DNA from: an uncultured Saprospiraceae bacterium
GTDB lineage: Bacteria > Bacteroidota > Bacteroidia > Chitinophagales > Saprospiraceae
Length of the DNA stretch: 64,000 nt
Direction: 5' to 3'
NCBI GenBank assembly: GCA_937139495.1
Contig: CAKZQC010000006.1
Coordinates: forward strand, 124,001 to 188,000
The position numbers and the translations under genes are program-made. The notes below the pieces were generated by a model. It was not told where the DNA came from. It saw nothing but the letters and a program-made list of their open reading frames with translations, and did no database searches. This document shows positions 6,944 through 16,200 of this stretch, piece after piece (positions within the stretch are counted from its first letter, which is position 1; each line of letters opens with the position of its first letter).

Positions 6944-8488
6944 TTACTTATCAACAGCAATAACGACTACAGCTATGTCATCGTCGTTTCGTGTCGTCTG
7001 ATTGAATGCAATATAGCCTTGGTTGTCCTTATAGTTGATATTAGTAAACGCATTGCTACCAACCGCTTTCATAACATCATCGTGATAATTACCTGTATTG
7101 GCATTATCTATTTGCTGGCGCAATTGCTCAGGATTGAGTTCTTTTTTGGAATAGACAATTGCCATGTAATCTTTATCTCCTTTGTCGTCGGGATAGAGTT
7201 CGCCACCATCAGGAAACAAACGCGTCCCTACAATTCCTAAGAAAGTAGAATACTGACGATTGGGCGGAAAAACTACGATAGCCGCTCCACCATCTGCTTC
7301 TGTTTCTTTAGAGAAAACATAGGCATAACATTCCAAGGCATTGGTGATTTCTATCTTAAATCCTGTTCCTTTTGCTATTTTTTGAGTCGTCTCAAATAAG
7401 TTGTCTCGCACTCTGCGCACAGGTATAGCCGATTTGTTTTTCAGGTTGTACAAGCCGCATTGTATCGCAAATTCTGTAGTAGAAGCAGTTTTTGCTTTGC
7501 CGTGTGGAAATACGCCATAAGCCTCTCTACAAAATGTTTTGAAGGCATCGTAAGGAACAAAAACAAAGCCTTGATCGCCCCAATCTTCGCCCCAGCTATT
7601 CATAATTTCAAAGAGTTGTTTGTCGTCATCATAGCCAATCAAACACATGGCATGACCACCCAAATTGTCGATGCCACGAGCATCGCTACGACTAGGTTGC
7701 CATACTTTTTTGCCCATCATATCCTGAAACGAATAAGGGACTTTCATGGCAATAATGACAGGTGCTCCTTGAGCAATATTTTGCTTGACGGCTTCCAAAT
7801 CTACATCATAATTTTTGCCTGAGCGAGTCAATCGATTATAACCTCTAATTCGATGCTCCATGGCTTCTCGGAGCAATTGATTGTCAGGTTTTCGGCTACA
7901 GTCATTTTCATTATAAGCAAACTTAGAAAAAGCTACTAAACCTTTCTGTGTCATGTGCTGGAGTGCCTCGCCAGTATAAGCTCCTTGGCAGTTTTGTAGC
8001 CCAATTTGATTGTACAAAAACGAAGGACTGTAAGCAATGCTATTGGGGGGAGCTCCTGTAGCAACGGATTCTAATATAGTACGAGCCGCATAAGCCGAAG
8101 CCCAACCGACACAAGAACCTTGACTGCCTTGGTTGAGTCGTCTAGGTGCATTGGCACGTAGCGAAGCTGCTTTAGCCAAACCATACTTGTTGGAGCTAGT
8201 CGATAGGGCAGGGTAGACCAATGTTTTGTCGTATTTTTCTTGGTCAATGCGACCACCCATTCCATACATATTATTTTGGTCATTGGCGGATGAGCCGCCA
8301 CCAAAACCACCCATAAAAAAGTAAACAATTCCGCCTACAATCAAGAGTGGAATCCCAATTTTGGGATAACGAAATACGAAAAATAGGGCTGCCATTAGCA
8401 TTTTGCCACCGCTTCCATTACCGCCACCACGGTTGTTGTTGCTATTATTATTGCTGGGTTGCTCGTCGGGTCTAAATCTTATAGCCAT
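6944..8488 (-). CDS. membrane-anchored papain-like (C1) cysteine peptidase with DUF4384-like C-terminus
   Basis: A 514-aa protein. Residues 1-30 are Asn/Gly-rich and polar, followed by a hydrophobic segment at about 31-62 (LMAALFFVFRY ... GGIVYFF) and a Gly/Ser linker. The peptidase domain (about 90-325) shows the catalytic cysteine in QGSCVGWA (C126), histidine in GGHAMCLIGYDDD (H279) and asparagine in IMNSWGEDWG (N297), the full C1A triad. Residues ~335-500 resemble DUF4384, a beta-sandwich often seen with bacterial peptidases and kinases (ECYAYVFSKE, IVVFPPNRQYST, FPDGGELYPDDKGDKDYMAIVYS). The single anchor without a cleavable signal peptide suggests the catalytic part faces the periplasm; topology is inferred. 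It is flanked by its own terminator. Confidence 0.86.
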   Translation of the reverse strand: MAIRFRPDEQPSNNNSNNNRGGGNGSGGKMLMAALFFVFRYPKIGIPLLIVGGIVYFFMGGFGGGSSANDQNNMYGMGGRIDQEKYDKTLVYPALSTSSNKYGLAKAASLRANAPRRLNQGSQGSCVGWASAYAARTILESVATGAPPNSIAYSPSFLYNQIGLQNCQGAYTGEALQHMTQKGLVAFSKFAYNENDCSRKPDNQLLREAMEHRIRGYNRLTRSGKNYDVDLEAVKQNIAQGAPVIIAMKVPYSFQDMMGKKVWQPSRSDARGIDNLGGHAMCLIGYDDDKQLFEIMNSWGEDWGDQGFVFVPYDAFKTFCREAYGVFPHGKAKTASTTEFAIQCGLYNLKNKSAIPVRRVRDNLFETTQKIAKGTGFKIEITNALECYAYVFSKETEADGGAAIVVFPPNRQYSTFLGIVGTRLFPDGGELYPDDKGDKDYMAIVYSKKELNPEQLRQQIDNANTGNYHDDVMKAVGSNAFTNINYKDNQGYIAFNQTTRNDDDIAVVVIAVDK

Positions 8489-8691
8489 GTTTGTATATTT
8501 AAGTTTAAATTTTGAATAGGTATTTTTTAGTTCAAGTTAAAAAGGTCCAAAGTATTAAGTCCAAAGTCCAAAGTCCAAATTTTTTGAGTTATTAGAATCA
8601 GTGGCTGAAAAGGTCTAAAGTATTAAGTCGATTTTTTTTTCTAATTTATAACGCTCAAAGGGGCATTTTTTTTATCATTAGACTTCCGTCC
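8489..8691. repeat. short direct repeats between two minus-strand genes
   Basis: A 22-nt sequence, AAAAGGTCCAAAGTATTAAGTC (8540-8561), recurs with one change at 8608-8629. The first copy runs into three tandem AAGTCCA units (8557-8578). No ORF and no convincing terminator or promoter is visible here. Confidence 0.6.
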
Positions 8692-9297
8692 CTACACCCC
8701 AAATTGTATTTTTAGCTCTTGGGGCAAATCTTCGAGATAATCGATGTCGCTCAATGTAGGCAATACTTCGTATGGATAACCCAATACTTCAAAGTCAATA
8801 ATGGTATCTTGATAAACTCGGTTAGTACTCCATTTTTTGTGTTGAAAAACGGCAGATTCTAACTGTCGCATTCCCAAAAGGTAATAACCACCATCTTTGG
8901 CAGGTCCAATCGTAAACGATTGCTTTTCTAAGGCTTCAAAAGCAGCCTCTACAATACTAGGGTGCAGTTCGTAACAGTCACTTCCAATAATCAAAACCCG
9001 CTTGTAGCCCTCTTCAAAAGCTTGTGTAAAAGCTGCCTGCATCTTTTCGCCCAAAGTACCTTTTTCTTGTATTCCTTTCTGGAAGTGAGCAGAATCAAAT
9101 AGGTCAGAAGCTTCCACTTCAGTGGAATACAAAACTCGACGTTCCGTTTCTACTTTTTGAGTAAGCGTAGCAGTATATTGCAATAGGAAATTATAAATAT
9201 CCAATGCTTTTTGGTCGCCAATACTAGCTGCTAGACGAGTTTTGGCAGTACCCAATACAGGATTTTTAACAAAAATAAGCAATAGTCGATCTTTCAT
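8692..9297 (-). CDS. DUF2064 / TIGR04282-type glycosyltransferase-like protein
   Basis: A 201-aa protein with a nucleotide-diphospho-sugar transferase-like fold. The start at 9297 gives MKDRLLLIFVKNPVLGTAKTRLA, where FVKNP-x-x-GxxKTRL is the family's N-terminal nucleotide-binding signature; a further in-frame ATG at 9324 would add nine atypical residues. VLIIGSDCYEL (DxD-like metal-binding region) and IGPAKDGGYYLLG are also characteristic. The family is often annotated as an arsenosugar-biosynthesis or radical-SAM/selenodomain-associated glycosyltransferase. No such partner gene is present here, so the substrate is unknown. It lies 58 nt downstream of the PAP2 phosphatase gene on the same strand. 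Confidence 0.88.
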   Translation of the reverse strand: MKDRLLLIFVKNPVLGTAKTRLAASIGDQKALDIYNFLLQYTATLTQKVETERRVLYSTEVEASDLFDSAHFQKGIQEKGTLGEKMQAAFTQAFEEGYKRVLIIGSDCYELHPSIVEAAFEALEKQSFTIGPAKDGGYYLLGMRQLESAVFQHKKWSTNRVYQDTIIDFEVLGYPYEVLPTLSDIDYLEDLPQELKIQFGV

Positions 9298-9354
9298 GTT
9301 TTTTCGTAATGCTCTAGAGAGCAATTTATCAATAAAGGTTATTCAAACATGCTT

Positions 9355-9933
9355 TTAGGAGCGGTTAGGTTGCCATTTATTTTTGATTGCTATAGCAATA
9401 AAATACACAAAAGCAGCTACTAGCACGCCCAACAAAGCCCCCGCCAATACATCGGAGGGATAATGCACGCCAACATATACTTGGCTGTAAGCAATTAGGC
9501 TTGCCCAAAGGAACAGCAGCACAAAATAATAGCGAGACCACTCCAATCGGAATAGCAAAAAAAGCTGCATTGCCACAGCAAAATGATTGGCAGCATGCGA
9601 AGACGGAAAACTATAACCGCCACCACAGTGTATCAAGGTACGAACGGTATTTTGTAAAGAAGGTTCTCGACAAGGGCGAAGGCGACCAACTGTTTTTTTG
9701 ATGAGTTCGCTACTAATTTGGTCACTCAATAAGATGGTAATTCCAATTACAAGTAAGAACCAAAAGGTGTTTTTGCGATGTTTGCGAGCAATCATAAACA
9801 GTAGCAACAAGTACAAAGGAATCCAAGTCGTTTTGGTTCGCCAAATCGGCAAAATAGTATCTAACCAATCTGCCGTAGCCACTTGATTGACCCATTTGAA
9901 AACAGTTTGGTCTAAAGATAATAAACTTTCCAT
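9355..9933 (-). CDS. PAP2 family lipid phosphatase
   Basis: A 192-aa polytopic membrane protein with about five to six hydrophobic segments. The three acid-phosphatase motifs are present in order: KKTVGRLRPCREP (KxxxxxxRP), FPSSHAANHF (PSGH variant PSSH) and SQVYVGVHYPSDVLAG (SRxxxxxHxxxD, with SQ instead of SR). The family dephosphorylates undecaprenyl pyrophosphate, phosphatidic acid or related lipids on the periplasmic side of the inner membrane. Length fits the short bacterial PAP2 group. Only 6 nt separate it from the upstream methyltransferase gene, so co-transcription is likely. Substrate cannot be decided from sequence. Confidence 0.92.
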   Translation of the reverse strand: MESLLSLDQTVFKWVNQVATADWLDTILPIWRTKTTWIPLYLLLLFMIARKHRKNTFWFLLVIGITILLSDQISSELIKKTVGRLRPCREPSLQNTVRTLIHCGGGYSFPSSHAANHFAVAMQLFLLFRLEWSRYYFVLLFLWASLIAYSQVYVGVHYPSDVLAGALLGVLVAAFVYFIAIAIKNKWQPNRS

Positions 9934-9939
9934 ATCGAA

Positions 9940-10674
9940 CTATTTAGGTCGAACAACCATAATCAAACGATCAGAATTTTGCTCGTCAAAAGCAGTCAAA
10001 TTATGTTCTCCAAAAGTAGCGACTAGTTCGAAGCCTACTGTCTCGAAAAATGCCTGAAATTTAGCCAAATCAAATCCATGTACTTTTTCCTGAAAGTGAT
10101 AATCCTGTCCTTTATCCTCAAAGCGAATATCTTTGATAATGGCACCATTTTCTACCCAACGCTTGATGTGAAAAGTGATACCATCAACTATCTTTTCTTC
10201 TGCTAGTACTAGATTGTGAATGACTTTTTTGGCATTGAAAAAATCAATAACTAAGACACTTTCTTTATTTTTCAGACCGTTTTTCATGGCAAGCAATGTA
10301 TCTATATGCTCCGCTTCTGTTTCGAAGTATCCAAAACTTGTAAACAGATTAAAAATAGCATCGAAGGAACCAAACTCAATTGGGTCGCGCATATCGTGTG
10401 TTCGAAAAGATAAATTTTCTTGTTCGAATTGCTGTGCATAAGCAATACTTTCGGGCGATAAATCAACGCCTACGACTGCTAAGTTTTTTTTAGCCAAATA
10501 AATAGAGTGTCGTCCTTTTCCACAAGCCAAATCTAGTACTGTTGAGCCTTTAGGTAATTTTAAATAATCGACAAGATTATCCATGAAAAAATGAGCTTTG
10601 GCATCATCTCTATGTTGATATAAGGTATGATAGTAGGAAGAATCAAACCAAGTAGCAAACCAATTTTGTGTCAT
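9940..10674 (-). CDS. class I SAM-dependent methyltransferase
   Basis: A 244-aa protein. The start at 10674 (MTQNWFATWFDSSYYHTLY) was preferred because the longer ATG at 10719 would overlap the end of hemW and add a low-quality hydrophobic extension. Motif I is VLDLACGKGRHSIYLAKK (~45-62), followed by VVGVDLSPESI (motif II acidic residue) and FDAIFNLFTSFGYF (motif IV region). The N-terminal WFxxWFDSxYYHxLYxHRDD signature is typical of a Bacteroidota methyltransferase group of unknown substrate. The gene begins 10 nt after the hemW stop, so it sits in one operon with hemW and the PAP2 gene. Confidence 0.88.
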   Translation of the reverse strand: MTQNWFATWFDSSYYHTLYQHRDDAKAHFFMDNLVDYLKLPKGSTVLDLACGKGRHSIYLAKKNLAVVGVDLSPESIAYAQQFEQENLSFRTHDMRDPIEFGSFDAIFNLFTSFGYFETEAEHIDTLLAMKNGLKNKESVLVIDFFNAKKVIHNLVLAEEKIVDGITFHIKRWVENGAIIKDIRFEDKGQDYHFQEKVHGFDLAKFQAFFETVGFELVATFGEHNLTAFDEQNSDRLIMVVRPK

Positions 10675-10684
10675 GATGTTTTTT

Positions 10685-11806
10685 TTATATAAAAAAGTCA
10701 GCAGTAATATTATCTGCAATTAATTTTCCTTTGGGAGTTAAGATATAGGCTTCATTTTGCAGCAGCATATAGCCCTGTTGTTGATATTGAGTTGCTTTCT
10801 TGTCGAAGGCTTCTTTTTGTTGGGTGTCCCAATGAACTATTTTAGATTTCTGCACGCCCCACTTGGTGCGTAATGCAGTCATAATGTATTCGTTGTGTTG
10901 GTTGGTGGGAGATAATTCTTCGATTTCAAAATAAGAATCTTGTTTCGTTATGGCAGCCGTATATTTTGCATTATTAGCTACGTTCCATTGCCTAGAATGC
11001 CCGTTGAAAGAGTGGGCAGAAGGACCTACCCCCAAATAGTGTACCCCAGTCCAATAATTGGTATTGTGTTTGGCATAAAAGCCACCTCTACAGAAATTAG
11101 AAATTTCATATTGCTCATAATTATTTTTTGCAATTTGTGCTAGCAATATCTCAAACTGAGTCGCCGCATGATCTTCGGATAGGGTAGGGGCAATACCTTT
11201 TTTAATTTGATAATCTAAGGCAGTTTTAGGCTCGACGGTCAGTGCATAACAGGACAAATGAGGTACATTTAATTCAAAGGCGATTGCTAAGTTTATGGAC
11301 CACTGCTCATGGCTAGTAGTAGGCGAGCCATAAATCAAGTCAATCGTCAAGTTGTCAAAACCTTGGTCTTGTGCCAACTGAATACAACGCTGTGCTTCTT
11401 GAGCATTATGAGCTCGATTCATAAACTGCAAGTCATTCTCAAAAAAAGACTGCACGCCAATACTAAACCGATTGATGGGCGTTTGCCGAATCGCTTGCAA
11501 ATAGCTAGTGGTCAGGTCATCAGGATTTGCTTCCAATGTAATTTCCAAATCCTCTGCTAGGGTATAGTTTTTTTGTATTACTTGTAGCAATTGCTCTACT
11601 TCATTAGGAGAAAGCAAGGAGGGAGTACCACCACCAAAATAGATAGAACCAATGGTTTGTCCTTGCAAGTACGTTTTTCTGTTCACCAGCTCTTGAGCAA
11701 TCGATTCGAGCATAGCAGCCTTGTAACGGACAGAAGTCGAAAAATGAAAATTGCAATAGTGGCAAGCTTGCTTGCAGAACGGAATATGTACATAAATACC
11801 AGCCAT
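10685..11806 (-). CDS. hemW: radical SAM heme chaperone HemW
   Basis: A 373-aa radical-SAM protein. The start at 11806 gives MAGIYVHIPFCKQACHYCNF, the canonical HemW N-terminus with the cluster cysteines C11, C15 and C18. IYFGGGTPSLL (SAM-binding GGGTP), ITLEANPDD and RFSIGVQSF follow in the usual order, and the C-terminal HemN-like domain is present. HemW binds heme and was long misannotated as oxygen-independent coproporphyrinogen III oxidase; the short length without an N-terminal extension supports HemW over HemN. It heads the hemW-methyltransferase-PAP2-DUF2064 run and lies just downstream of a strong terminator. Confidence 0.93.
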   Translation of the reverse strand: MAGIYVHIPFCKQACHYCNFHFSTSVRYKAAMLESIAQELVNRKTYLQGQTIGSIYFGGGTPSLLSPNEVEQLLQVIQKNYTLAEDLEITLEANPDDLTTSYLQAIRQTPINRFSIGVQSFFENDLQFMNRAHNAQEAQRCIQLAQDQGFDNLTIDLIYGSPTTSHEQWSINLAIAFELNVPHLSCYALTVEPKTALDYQIKKGIAPTLSEDHAATQFEILLAQIAKNNYEQYEISNFCRGGFYAKHNTNYWTGVHYLGVGPSAHSFNGHSRQWNVANNAKYTAAITKQDSYFEIEELSPTNQHNEYIMTALRTKWGVQKSKIVHWDTQQKEAFDKKATQYQQQGYMLLQNEAYILTPKGKLIADNITADFFI

Positions 11807-11827
11807 GGAAATTCTTTTTTTGTGAAG

Positions 11828-11873
11828 GTACAAAAAAAACTGTTTGACCTCTCCAAAGAGAAATCAAACAGTT
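11828..11873 (-). terminator. intrinsic terminator after the choice-of-anchor V gene
   Basis: Stem AACTGTTTGA (11838-11847) and TCAAACAGTT (11864-11873), with a second internal CTCT/AGAG pairing. Read on the minus strand it runs into an eight-T tract (complement of 11830-11837). It separates the T9SS gene at 11928 from hemW. Confidence 0.88.
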
Positions 11874-11927
11874 CATAAAAAATATCTTAATAATAAAATC
11901 TAAGTATTTTAAGCCAATAAGCAAAAG

Positions 11928-12878
11928 TTATTGCTTTACAATTTTGTGTGCAGCTACTTGCTCACCATCAGAGAGGTGAATCATATAAGTACCAGCAGGA
12001 TAGTTCGTCATATCTACTTGATAGTTGGTTGCTGCCGTCAAGCTCGTTTGGAAAACACGCTTGCCCGATAAGTCAATCAAAAATAAGTCATAATCACCTG
12101 CATCACCGAATTGTAAGTTAACCACATCCGTCGTAGGATTTGGATACACTTCTACTTGCTCCAGTAGGTTGATTTGCTTTACCGCTACGATAGTACTAGT
12201 ATCTTCAGGAATAACAAACGTTCTCAAGAAAGCTGTATCACCTGTGGTCGTATTACGCTCATCCGTAGCCATACCTGCCGCATAGAAGGTGACATCGCCA
12301 CTTCCTGCTGCTGGAGCTGTCCAGCTCATGCCTGCAGCATAGTAAGTATCTCCTCTCATAGGTCCAGAACTAGAAAAAACACCTCTCAATACTCGTTTTT
12401 GTTCAACATAATCAATGCCATTAAGTGTCGTAACAGTCAAATTGGTGTCAACATCAGCCACAAAAGTTCCTGCTTGTGTACTGTCAGCCAATAGTGCAGT
12501 GATTTGTAGTCCAAAGGAGGCACGTATCTCGTTTGATTGAGCATCGTAAGATTCCTCTGAACTAGGAGTAGCAACAAATAAGTAAGTTTGTCCCGGACGA
12601 TAGGCTTTGATACTATCCCAACCTGCTTCATAGGCTAGGGTGTATTGCCCGACGGGTTGTATGGTCATTGCCACGCCATCTTGCGAAGGAGTCCAAGTCA
12701 ATCTATTTTGGAAGGATCCCGGAATGATGGCAGAATGGCAGCTATTACAGTCATTGCTATTGAATGGAGAGCCTGTACAGTCACCTACGGTAGTGGTAGG
12801 GGCAGCAGCATTACTGAGTAACATTAGGTAGAGAATTAGCCCACTCGCAAGTGTAGCCATAATTAATTTTAATTTCAT
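11928..12878 (-). CDS. T9SS type A sorting-domain protein with choice-of-anchor V-like domain
   Basis: A 316-aa secreted protein. The signal peptide is MKLKLIMATLASGLILYLML ... AAA. The mature N-terminus has a CTGSPFNSNDCNSCHSA segment (Cys pair plus a CxxCH-like CNSCH), then a beta-sandwich of ~180 residues (YRPGQTYLFVATP, FGLQITAL, YAAGMSWTAP, VTFYAAGMATD). This matches the choice-of-anchor V / Reeler-like pattern of Bacteroidota. Residues ~240-316 are the T9SS type A domain (VYPNPTTDVVNLQF, TYMIHLSDGE, HKIVKQ), so export through the type IX system and surface attachment or release is expected. The CNSCH motif might bind heme, but the family usually does not need it. Monocistronic, with its own terminator. 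Confidence 0.85.
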   Translation of the reverse strand: MKLKLIMATLASGLILYLMLLSNAAAPTTTVGDCTGSPFNSNDCNSCHSAIIPGSFQNRLTWTPSQDGVAMTIQPVGQYTLAYEAGWDSIKAYRPGQTYLFVATPSSEESYDAQSNEIRASFGLQITALLADSTQAGTFVADVDTNLTVTTLNGIDYVEQKRVLRGVFSSSGPMRGDTYYAAGMSWTAPAAGSGDVTFYAAGMATDERNTTTGDTAFLRTFVIPEDTSTIVAVKQINLLEQVEVYPNPTTDVVNLQFGDAGDYDLFLIDLSGKRVFQTSLTAATNYQVDMTNYPAGTYMIHLSDGEQVAAHKIVKQ

Positions 12879-13200
12879 CTGGTATAAGTTTTTGATTTAT
12901 TAAGGTTTTTATAAAAAATGCAATATAAGTTTTACTTTATTTTTTATATCATTTGTAAGTGTTTTTTTGTTAGTGGTGTACGAAAAAAGTGATGACTCCA
13001 ATTAAATTCATTTAATTTTTGAAAATATTAGGGAATATTATTCTTGCTGATGACATTGAACAAAGGTTTTCCAGTAATAGAAACTAAAAAATAACATCTA
13101 TAATAGCTTGTTATCAATTAAAAGTTTGTAATTTAGCTAGGTGAAGAAAAATTATATTCTATCCTGAAATCCCTTACCACCAATTCAAAATAATAATAAT
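12879..13200. other. AT-rich divergent intergenic region
   Basis: Lies between divergent genes at 12878 (-) and 13201 (+), so both promoters should be here. No exact TAnnTTTG -7 element was found; TAAAAGTTTG near 13118-13127 is the nearest plus-strand match. The sequence just before the 13201 start is the A-rich aataataat leader typical of the phylum. No ORF and no strong hairpin. Confidence 0.4.
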
Positions 13201-16200
13201 ATGAGAACCAAACAATTACATTTTATACTACTCGTTATTGGTTTACTATTTTTTCAGTCGCAAGCATTGCAAGGTCAGATTGCTTTGGATTGGGTTACTC
13301 GAGATGTTTTGCCTACGGGGCAAATAGGTCCCCAGTTAGGTAGCCAAGGCGCGGATGTAGGTAAGGGAGTGGCTCTTGATGCTCAAGGAAACGTGTACAG
13401 TGTTTTTGGGTATAAAGAGGCTGGCGCCTCCACCCAGATTTCTATGGGTATTGTCAAGTACGATGTAGATGGTAATGTGATCTGGAGAAGAAGTTTACAA
13501 GCTAAGGATGGTAGTGCTAAAGTAGATGTGTACCCTACTAATATACTAGTTGGACCTACAGGAGTATATTTTGCAGCCTATGCAGGTTCTGAAGGAGCAA
13601 GTGACGCTGCTACACAATTTCTTATTAATGAATACACTACAACTACACAGACAGCTATACATATAGCTAATTCTGCAGCAGGAAACAAGTATAAGGCAAT
13701 AATTGCAAAGTTAGATACCGCAGGTAATTATGTTTGGTCCAATACAATAGATAGGCTTCCTTTTGCTGGAGTTGCTTATGGAACAGCAGCAGCAGCAGCA
13801 AAAGATGTATCTGATTTTTCGTTAAGTGATATAGCAATAGATAATTCAGAGAATGTATATTTCGTAGGAACTTATGCTGATGATTCTTTATTTATTGGTA
13901 ATAAGCGTTTACAAAGATATACCTGTAGAACTAATTGTACTAGCGGGGGCATTACAAAAAATACCACTAGAAAGCCCTTTTTTGGAAAGTATAACAGAAC
14001 TGGGGTTTTTGAATGGGTCAAGATTGCTGAGTTTGCTGAGAACTCAAGTGGTAACGGTATCGCCATTTCAGGTACAGATGTATATGTTTGCGGACGTGCT
14101 GTAGGTAGTTTGGAAGCTCTTACCGCTGGAGGTGGTGGTTGTGCAACTTGTTATGAAGAAACTAATCCAAATGCCTTAGTTGGGTATTCTTCTATAGATA
14201 CAAATGGGCTGGCTGCAGGTCAACCACTAGACACGACAACTAGAAGTTATGCTTTTGTATTCAAATATTCTAGTACTGGGGCACTGAATTGGACTGGTAA
14301 GATAGGTGGTAATAATGACGAATCAGCTAATGATATTGTTGCTACAAATAGTGACGTATATGTACTGTTGCATAGCAAGACTTCATATACGGATGATTAT
14401 ACCTATATCAATACTTCAGGGTCCAATAATAGTTCTACAAATCTTAAGAAATCTTTAGGGTTAGAGGGGGCTCAGGCAGCTTATTTAGTGAAATTGTCAA
14501 ATTCGATTCCATCAAAGTATACGTATCTATATAATTCAAAAAGAGATCTTTATGATAAACAAGTTCATGTAGATTGGGTACAGGGATTAGAATCATCAGG
14601 TAGAATGAATATAGCAACAGGTTCTAGTTTGACTACAGATGGAGATGGAAATGTTATACTAGTAGCTACTCAAGAGTCTGGAGTAGATTATTATGACTTA
14701 CCTATGGATAATAGTTCATCTAAAACCTCCACGACCAATTCCAATGTTACTATTGATATGATATTTGGTAAATATACCAATGCAGGAGAAAGAGTATATA
14801 TAAAAGTAACAGGTGGTCAGGGATTAGATTTTGCACTTGGGTGTACTGCAAACGAAGAAAAACTGATGGTCGTTGGTCGATTCTCAGGGTCTTGTGATTT
14901 TGAACCAGCCCCTAGTATTGCAAGTACTGTATCTTCTTACGGGGCATTTGATGCTTTTGTAGCTCAGTACACTTGTTTTAAACCTATTATTACTGCTCGG
15001 AATGCTGCTTTTTGTGAAAATTCAGCAATTACATTAGATATCTCAGCAGAATGTCCAAGTGGTGTCTGTAATTATGCTTATCGATGGACTGATAGAGTTA
15101 ATAACCAATCATTTACGACTTCTAGCTCTGAATATACATTTAGTGGGGCGTTGGGGGCTAATGGTAGAAAAATAGAAATAACAGATGGTAATACAGGCTG
15201 TATTTCATCAGATAGTATTGATATAATAGTAGAGCCAGAAATTACATTAAGTGTAACGCCTACTTCAACATTGGTGTGTGCAGGAACAGATGTTACTTTT
15301 ACTGCAAATGTAACTCCAGCAAATAATGTCGCATTCAAGTGGAATAGAAGTGGGGATACGACCACTTTATCTAACGTATCTAATCTGGTCACTAAAAAAG
15401 CAGGCTCATATACAGTGGTTGCAGACAGAAATGGTTGTCAAAGTCAAGCATCTGTCACATTAAATAACTATATCGATATGAGTCCACTTGTATCGCCCGA
15501 TACACCTACTATATGTGGGGGAGGGGCAATTGCAGAGGTGTTAGATTGTCCAGGGTGTAGTTATACTTGGGTATCACCTCCAGGTTCTTCTGTGTCGTCT
15601 AACGCTAGTACTATTGTCGCAGATGTAGCTGGTCGTTATCGAGTAAATATTGCGGATGCGAATGGTTGTACTTATCAACGAGAAGTAGACATAATAAATA
15701 GACCTTACTTAACTCCAATTATTTATGGTAAAGATGCTCTAGATAGTACTTTATCTACTATCTGTAATGGTCGTCCTTTAACATTACATACTACAGATCC
15801 TGTAGTTTGTCCAACTTGTAGTTATTTATGGAGTGATGGAACGACGGGCCCCTATAATTTTGCTTACGGGGCATCTACTCATACAGTTACGGTTACCGAC
15901 AATGGGACTGGTTGTGTAGGTGTATCTTCGCCTCTAAATATAACTGTTACTACTTTAGCAGCCCCTACACTAATAGGAGATCCTACTAATAGTTGTAAGA
16001 CAGGTTCAAGTGCTTATAATAACGCAGTTTTAGAAGTTGAAAGTCCGTGTGTTTTTTGTAAATATAAATGGTATCAGAGACCAGACCATACCACGGCTCT
16101 ACCGAATAGTGGGCTACGATATCAAACAAAAGATAAGGGTGATTATTATGTGACGGTTCAGGATACTTTTGGGTGTACAGAGAATTCTAATCTAGTTACG

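Noticed and set aside
11591..11924. ORFs on both strands around the start of hemW
   Set aside because: They overlap the hemW N-terminal cluster motif and the terminator hairpin; neither has a plausible product.
12700..12790. CNSCH segment of the choice-of-anchor V protein as a cytochrome c heme site
   Set aside because: Only one CxxCH in a beta-rich secreted protein with no axial Met context; the Cys pattern recurs in this secreted family as a structural feature.
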